DNA of 64,000 nucleotides from Parapristionchus giblindavisi (taxonomy: Eukaryota; Nematoda; Chromadorea; Rhabditida; Diplogasteridae), in contig CALSFV010000066.1 in the NCBI GenBank assembly GCA_943737045.1, positions 1 through 64,000 of the forward strand. Direction: 5' to 3'. The notes below the pieces were generated by a model, which saw nothing but the letters and a program-made list of their open reading frames with translations, had not been told where the DNA came from and ran no database searches. Positions within the stretch are counted from its first letter, which is position 1, and each line of letters begins with the position of its first letter. The translations under genes were made by a program, and so were the position numbers. Below, in pieces: positions 59,901-64,000 of the stretch.

Positions 59901-60943
59901 TATATTTTAGATTGGTGTACGATATTTTATTAGTGAAAATTTTTCAACGTTAAATATTGATAATATAATAATAATATTCATGCGCTTTCGAGAAAACACG
60001 GTGCATTGACAGCACTACTCTAGGAACTGTCCAATAGCTCAATATGAAAACCCATGACATTTCATGAATTTTTGAAATTTCATGAATTTTCAGAAATTTC
60101 ATGAATTTTCACTAGTCACTTTTATGTGTTTCGTTTCGTGCATACGCACGTTGATAAAAATATGACAAAACAATAACTAGCATCGACTTTATTCCTAATG
60201 GTACGGTCATGGTACGGTTGCTAATGGTCCTATGGTCAGGGCTGTGCATTTTACGTTTTACGATTTTACGAATTTTACTATTTTACGACTTTTTTCGTAA
60301 AATTTTTGCGAATTTTACGAAAAGCTAAAAATTTGACGAAACGAGAAAAAATGGTAAAAAAGCTGAATAATTGGTGAAACTATACTCAAGAATAGGCGGA
60401 AAATCAAACTTTCGGGGAATCCTGTATAATAAACAGAATTTATAAGCTGTAATTTCTTGCTTATCGCGTGTCCCTTGCATAAGAGAGTAGTTAAAAATAT
60501 GGTCATTCGCGGATTTCATATCTTTTGTCACGAAATACATTTGGGACAATTTTATATAATTTTGATGTGATTTTTTAACGAAAAGTTTACGAATTTCACG
60601 AGAAAAAAGTCGTAAAATTACGTTTTACGAATATTTTAAGAAAAAGATTTTACGCACAGCCCTGGTCCAGAAAGTAGCATTCAACATACAGCATGCGGAT
60701 ACCAAGCTAGGTATTCTTTGCATGCCGAACCTTGTCACGGATTGCACAGCGCCTGATCCCTTCTTCTTCGGGCGTGCCCTGGACAGTGTGTCTTTCGGCG
60801 CACTCTTCGTCCGCGTAGTACTCGCCCTGGATAGTCCGTCTTCTGTAAGATCAAAGATCAAAGATCAAAGATCAAAAATCGAAAATCAAAGATCATAGTT
60901 TTAAGATACAGTATTTGAACATACTTGGCCCTCCTTTCTTCAT
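56930..60943 (-). CDS. SH2-domain non-receptor tyrosine kinase, Fer-like (18 exons)
   Basis: Minus-strand exons, 5' to 3': 60925-60943, 60731-60842, 59757-59793, 59493-59693, 59335-59445, 59210-59286, 59080-59140, 58939-59003, 58813-58892, 58722-58762, 58593-58673, 58271-58387, 58000-58095, 57853-57954, 57719-57775, 57528-57644, 57264-57347, 56930-57088. All phases agree, giving 1617 nt, 538 codons plus stop. Residues 1-130 are a Lys/Ser-rich tail ([18 protein letters not shown]). The SH2 domain is about 134-225 ([19 protein letters not shown] with Arg157 as the phosphotyrosine contact). The kinase domain is about 245-510: GKGAFG 254-259, VAIK Lys278, Glu296, HRDLAARN 369-376, DFG 389-391, SPE 413-415, WSYGILLWE, and ARPDF near the end. 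It should phosphorylate protein tyrosines and bind phosphotyrosine through SH2. It lacks the F-BAR part of true Fer/Fes, as in the nematode-expanded subgroup. The activation loop has Phe399 where a tyrosine is usual. A CTACTCCAG about 20 bases before the ATG could be a trans-splice acceptor. Confidence 0.9.
59153..59195. repeat. GATCAAA heptamer cluster (intron)
   Basis: Five to six 7-bp units in plus orientation inside a kinase intron; further clusters lie at 60846-60893 (same orientation) and at 59303-59331 and 59717-59750 (opposite orientation). Confidence 0.8.
60054..60112. repeat. short tandem repeat in kinase intron 2
   Basis: Three to four copies of ATTTCATGAATTTT-like units; each contains the palindrome TTCATGAA. 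Confidence 0.7.
60237..60664. mobile_element. 428-bp MITE in kinase intron 2
   Basis: 11-bp terminal inverted repeats CAGGGCTGTGC, with subterminal TTTTACG/CGTAAAA runs. The CAGGG start suggests hAT type, but no clear 8-bp target duplication is visible. Confidence 0.65.
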
Positions 60944-61918
60944 TGAAGTGTGAGGCGACCGCTCTGGAGTAGAAAGAAGAAGTGAAATGGAAAAGGGAAA
61001 GGAGAATTGAGAAGACAATGGAATGAGTGATTGAATTAAGTGGATTTTGTGCAAATTGAATTGAAGCTAACAACAAAAAATAAATAAATATATAAATAAA
61101 TAAAAGTCTGATCTTGCGTACCCTATCTATTTGAATTCTTCCCATCTCCCTATGGTGTATCCAATTCTCTTCTATAATTTTTCTTCCAGCTGCACCGGTT
61201 TTGCTTCTTTCTCTCTAATAAAGTCTCTATTATACGTAGCAATACACAACAATTATGTTCACTATGTACTTTAGCCTAGCTGCCCGATACTGAATTGCCT
61301 CTGTACAATTGTCGAAGTTTAAAAAAAATGTGATCGAAGTTGTTGTCATGATTTTGTTTTTTTTTCTATTTCTGACAAGTACACTATTTCTTCGGTAGTG
61401 TTACCGTACCGGACTGTCATCTATCTTTTGGTATATTCTAGCATACTGTCGTAGACTGAATGAAAATGTAATGAAATGCGACCAACCTTTTCATATTCAC
61501 CACCATTCGATCGTTATTGCTATCCATGAGAGGCATTTCACCTTTAATGCGGATTATCGGCGATACAATTACCAGCATAAGTGGCTGTTCGATAATGAGT
61601 CTAGCGCGGGAGCGCCAACTTATTTATTTATGGCTATGATATTATTAATCGGGTCAATGGCGTACTTGAACATGTTAGAACGTGTTAGAGAATTTGAGAG
61701 GTGGTGAGAGTGCGAACTAAATGAGAGACTCGGACAACGAGAATTTTTCAGTAGTGGTGTAAACGTCACGGTCTGTCCTAGTAGTTTACATGTACGCACT
61801 TTGCAAATGCGATATCTATTAGTATCAAGCGCAGCGGGTCTCACTGACGTCGTGATTTTATTAAGTGCAGAAAAGATTCGGCATGTGGCATATACCGAGA
61901 AAATTATAGATGATTCAT
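60944..61918. other. intergenic region upstream of the kinase gene
   Basis: Presumed promoter region of the minus-strand kinase. A 78-codon plus frame at 61471-61707 has no recognisable domain and is not called. Confidence 0.4.
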
Positions 61919-62053
61919 TTAGGACCGTTTTGGAAAAAAACCTTTGATTGCTTCTGTCATCATAGCTACTCCTCCATTACTTAGTACATAAACATCAGCA
62001 TATTTTGAAATGTCTCCCTTCCGTAGAACCGTTGCCAAATATCTTGTTGTTCT
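61919..62053 (-). CDS. possible terminal exon of an unrecognised gene
   Basis: A minus-strand acceptor TTTTTTGCATAG is followed by 44 open codons (RTTRYLATVLRKGDISKYAD, then VYVLSNGGVAMMTEAIKGFF) and TAA. The peptide looks protein-like, but no upstream exons were found, so it may be a chance frame or a gene remnant. Confidence 0.27.
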   Translation of the reverse strand, partial: RTTRYLATVLRKGDISKYADVYVLSNGGVAMMTEAIKGFFPKRS

Positions 62054-62909
62054 CTATGCAAAAAATAATTACATTTAAATATTCACCCTAACTAATTGAA
62101 CTAACTAATTAACTCTCTAACTAACTCTCCGAATTGTGAATACTCTCTCGCAGACAAAGAAAAGAGTTTCAAATTAGCTCGGGCTCTTATTCAATATAAA
62201 AATTCAATATTATTATTATTATTATAATTATTATATGAATTAGGTATATTTCATTATCACTTGATATATATATATATATATATGCAATAAGCATATTCTT
62301 CTAATCTCTGACTAGCTCCGCCTCTTTAGGTCTTTCATCGAATCAAAGTCAAAACCATAGTCAAATCTGTCAAACTGATTCAATTTCTGAACGTTTTCTT
62401 TGTTTCAAATAAATTTCCAGTCGCGGTGTGCTTTGTTTATGATGTGTCTCAAAGTCCAAAAGTCGTGAAAAGATTAAAAAAGATGACGACGATTTATGAA
62501 AAAGCATTTTCTCACAACTTTTGAACAACGCACAAGAAATTTACGTTCGTCTATTCGTTACCAATGATTGTTAAGATCCATATCGAGCGATGATATTTCA
62601 ACGAGGAGATTTGTTTTCTCGATACGTGTAAATTATAATGTCTAAAAAAAACGTCACCACCAAAACATTATGTTGACTATGCTCATAGCGGGCGAACTAA
62701 CATCTCCTACCCTAACGTTAACATAATTATACGTACACCTCAAAACGCATACATACATATGTTATATAAGTTCCTCATGCCACACGAAATTCAATAGCTT
62801 TAGCTTGCAATTTATGCAAATGTTTAAATATTTTTTGTGAAATTATCTGATTTTTCGAGATTTTGTAGTAAGAAATTCGTATTTTCAGACCATACACGAA
62901 TGATCGTGA
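62054..62909. other. AT-rich intergenic DNA
   Basis: Contains an ATT-rich run near 62208-62236 and a (TA)n microsatellite at 62264-62283. No gene supported. Confidence 0.45.
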
Positions 62910-62981
62910 ATGAGTACACTATACAATCTATCCATCGATTCGTGGGACATTCAACTTCAGATTGTTCTTCTCGAATCTAGA
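62910..62981 (+). CDS. tentative first exon of the serpentine-receptor-like gene
   Basis: ATG-initiated frame MSTLYNLSIDSWDIQLQIVL ending LESR before a possible donor GTGGGT; phase 0 matches the exon at 63165. The donor is weak and the region AT-rich, so the link is uncertain. Confidence 0.3.
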
Positions 62982-63164
62982 GTGGGTTCTTTTTATCATT
63001 TCAATGAGCCATGCATTCAAACCTATTATGAATTTATACCTTTTAATTATAATTTATGTGATTCGAAAGGCATCATGATAACAAATATTCAACAATATTT
63101 GCTAACATTATTGAATATACAAACTGTATCCAAACTCTCAAAGAATTCAATGTTTGTATTATAG

Positions 63165-63573
63165 ATCGGCGACCTCGATCCAAATTCCATTCAATTCAAA
63201 TTGAATATAGTCATATACGCTCTCGAAATCGCGATGTGGATTGCGATCATTATTTTCATTGCTCCTCTCACGTGGACTTTTTACAAGATACACAATTTTA
63301 CACTGTCAAAACTTTTTCAGACTTTCTTCCTCTGGAATATTGGAGTTGTGGAGTTGTGGCAAATATCATAGAATGTTGGCCTGAACTGTACATGAAATTC
63401 ACCATAAACTTTTATTTCTGCACTTTGCCTACCACATACGTATAACAGATATCTTTCGTAAGATCATACGATCATAAGGTACCACCTGCTTTCAGTCAGC
63501 CAAGATGCACACAAATCTGAAACGTATCACTAGCTTCTACTATCTCCACTGCCAGGGATACATCTGCTTGCGA
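63165..63573 (+). pseudogene. serpentine (7TM) receptor-like gene, 5' part, frameshifted
   Basis: The exon 63165-63439 starts after TTGTATTATAG and encodes a hydrophobic helix (IVIYALEIAMWIAIIIFIAP) followed by FYKIHNFTLSKLFQTFFLWN. At 63343-63358 the 8-mer GAGTTGTG is tandemly duplicated. After it the first frame stops at TAG, while the frame shifted by the same 8 bases stays open (ANIIECWPELYMKFTINFYF) to a donor GTATAA. The next exon, 63496-63573, joins in phase and carries KMHTNLKRITSFYYL, like the FHxNL-type loop of nematode chemoreceptors, possibly Sre-like. The gene would continue to the right. Family placement is tentative. Confidence 0.45.
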
Positions 63574-64000
63574 GTAACGATATTCTTATATCAAACAAGA
63601 TTGCTAAATAGCACAGGTGTGTTTAGACGATTAATCAATATTCTCACTTTGGTTAGACAGCTCACTTCGTTCTCACTATATCTCACTAATCTCACTAATA
63701 TATAATCTCACTTTGCTCACACGACTAATTGTAAGAAATAATCTCACTTTGACATGATATCTTAAAGAAAGATAACCAGGGGATTTGTATTACACTACTG
63801 CCATGAATAACGTGTTCCAGCGATGCGACATTTTACTCTGAACTGTGACATTTTACTCTTCAAGGGAAATCTGTAATTTGGGAGCCTTTTTAGTATTCAG
63901 GGAGATGAGATCTAAAGTTCTACCTGGGGATAATTTAGTTTTCTTTAGCTTACAAATGAATGGTCTCAATTTGGCCTGATTAGGTGAAATGTGATTATCT
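63574..64000. other. window end, no further exon assigned
   Basis: Contains repeated AATCTCACT motifs near 63640-63750. Later exons of the receptor gene may lie here or beyond; none could be assigned. Confidence 0.35.

Noticed and set aside
60229..60672. 8-bp hAT target duplication around the 428-bp MITE
   Set aside because: The flanking 8-mers CCTATGGT and GTCCAGAA do not match, so only the inverted repeats are claimed.
61471..61707. 78-codon plus-strand ORF
   Set aside because: No recognisable domain, splice context or codon signal; probably chance.
62328..62402. Minus-strand peptide KLNQFDRFDYGFDF... resembling part of a lipase
   Set aside because: Only about 24 codons after a possible TTCAG acceptor, with no supporting neighbouring exon or catalytic motif.

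Overview
The window looks like nuclear DNA of a rhabditid nematode. Introns are short with TTTTCAG-like acceptors. There is a 10-exon BTB/POZ gene, an 18-exon SH2-tyrosine kinase of the nematode-expanded Fer-like type, a serpentine-receptor-like gene, and Tc1/mariner, hAT-like, TTAA-type and CR1-like mobile elements. Clusters of the heptamer GATCAAA occur in introns and repeats. A diplogastrid such as Pristionchus is possible, but that is inference. No bacterial features were seen. All exon models were assembled by eye from splice sites and reading-frame phase.

Layout. (1) 477-9032, plus strand: a coiled-coil/MATH-like/BTB gene. Its 4.2 kb second intron is almost filled by two fold-back elements (2.2 and 1.5 kb); other introns hold small inverted-repeat elements. 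(2) 9.0-10.4 kb: sparse DNA with a SINE fragment, one small ORF and a TTAA-flanked MITE. (3) About 10.4-56.2 kb: a 46 kb hierarchical repeat block. Arrays of a 19-bp satellite (TGACATTTCATAAGGCTTA and variants) alternate with 0.4-1.7 kb core units, each starting with a tRNA-like pol III promoter remnant on the minus strand. The block includes a recent 4.58 kb tandem duplication, four copies of one SINE-bearing core, and a 1.5 kb palindromic insertion carrying an acidic exon. (4) 21608-35307: a 13.7 kb nested retroelement that splits one core unit. LINE-A (ORF1 plus endonuclease) is joined in frame to the reverse transcriptase of a different LINE-B. LINE-B is split by a 6.37 kb TA-flanked inverted-repeat element. 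LINE-A then resumes with 1067 bp of its endonuclease region repeated almost identically. The 6.37 kb element has GC-rich subterminal repeats and carries several exons of an unrecognised minus-strand gene, whose introns hold a 120-bp tandem array, a dead mariner and an hAT-like MITE. (5) 56930-60943, minus strand: a complete SH2-tyrosine kinase gene of 538 codons. (6) 61-64 kb: sparse DNA with one possible orphan exon and the start of a serpentine-receptor-like gene, apparently frameshifted by an 8-bp tandem duplication.

Only the BTB gene and the kinase gene look like intact host genes. The rest is mainly a record of nested transposition, satellite growth and segmental duplication. The strongest candidates for something undescribed are the LINE-A/LINE-B chimera with its 1067-bp direct repeat, the cargo-bearing 6.37 kb element, the GGGAAAC frameshift site at the end of LINE-A ORF1, and the tRNA-like/19-bp satellite composite.
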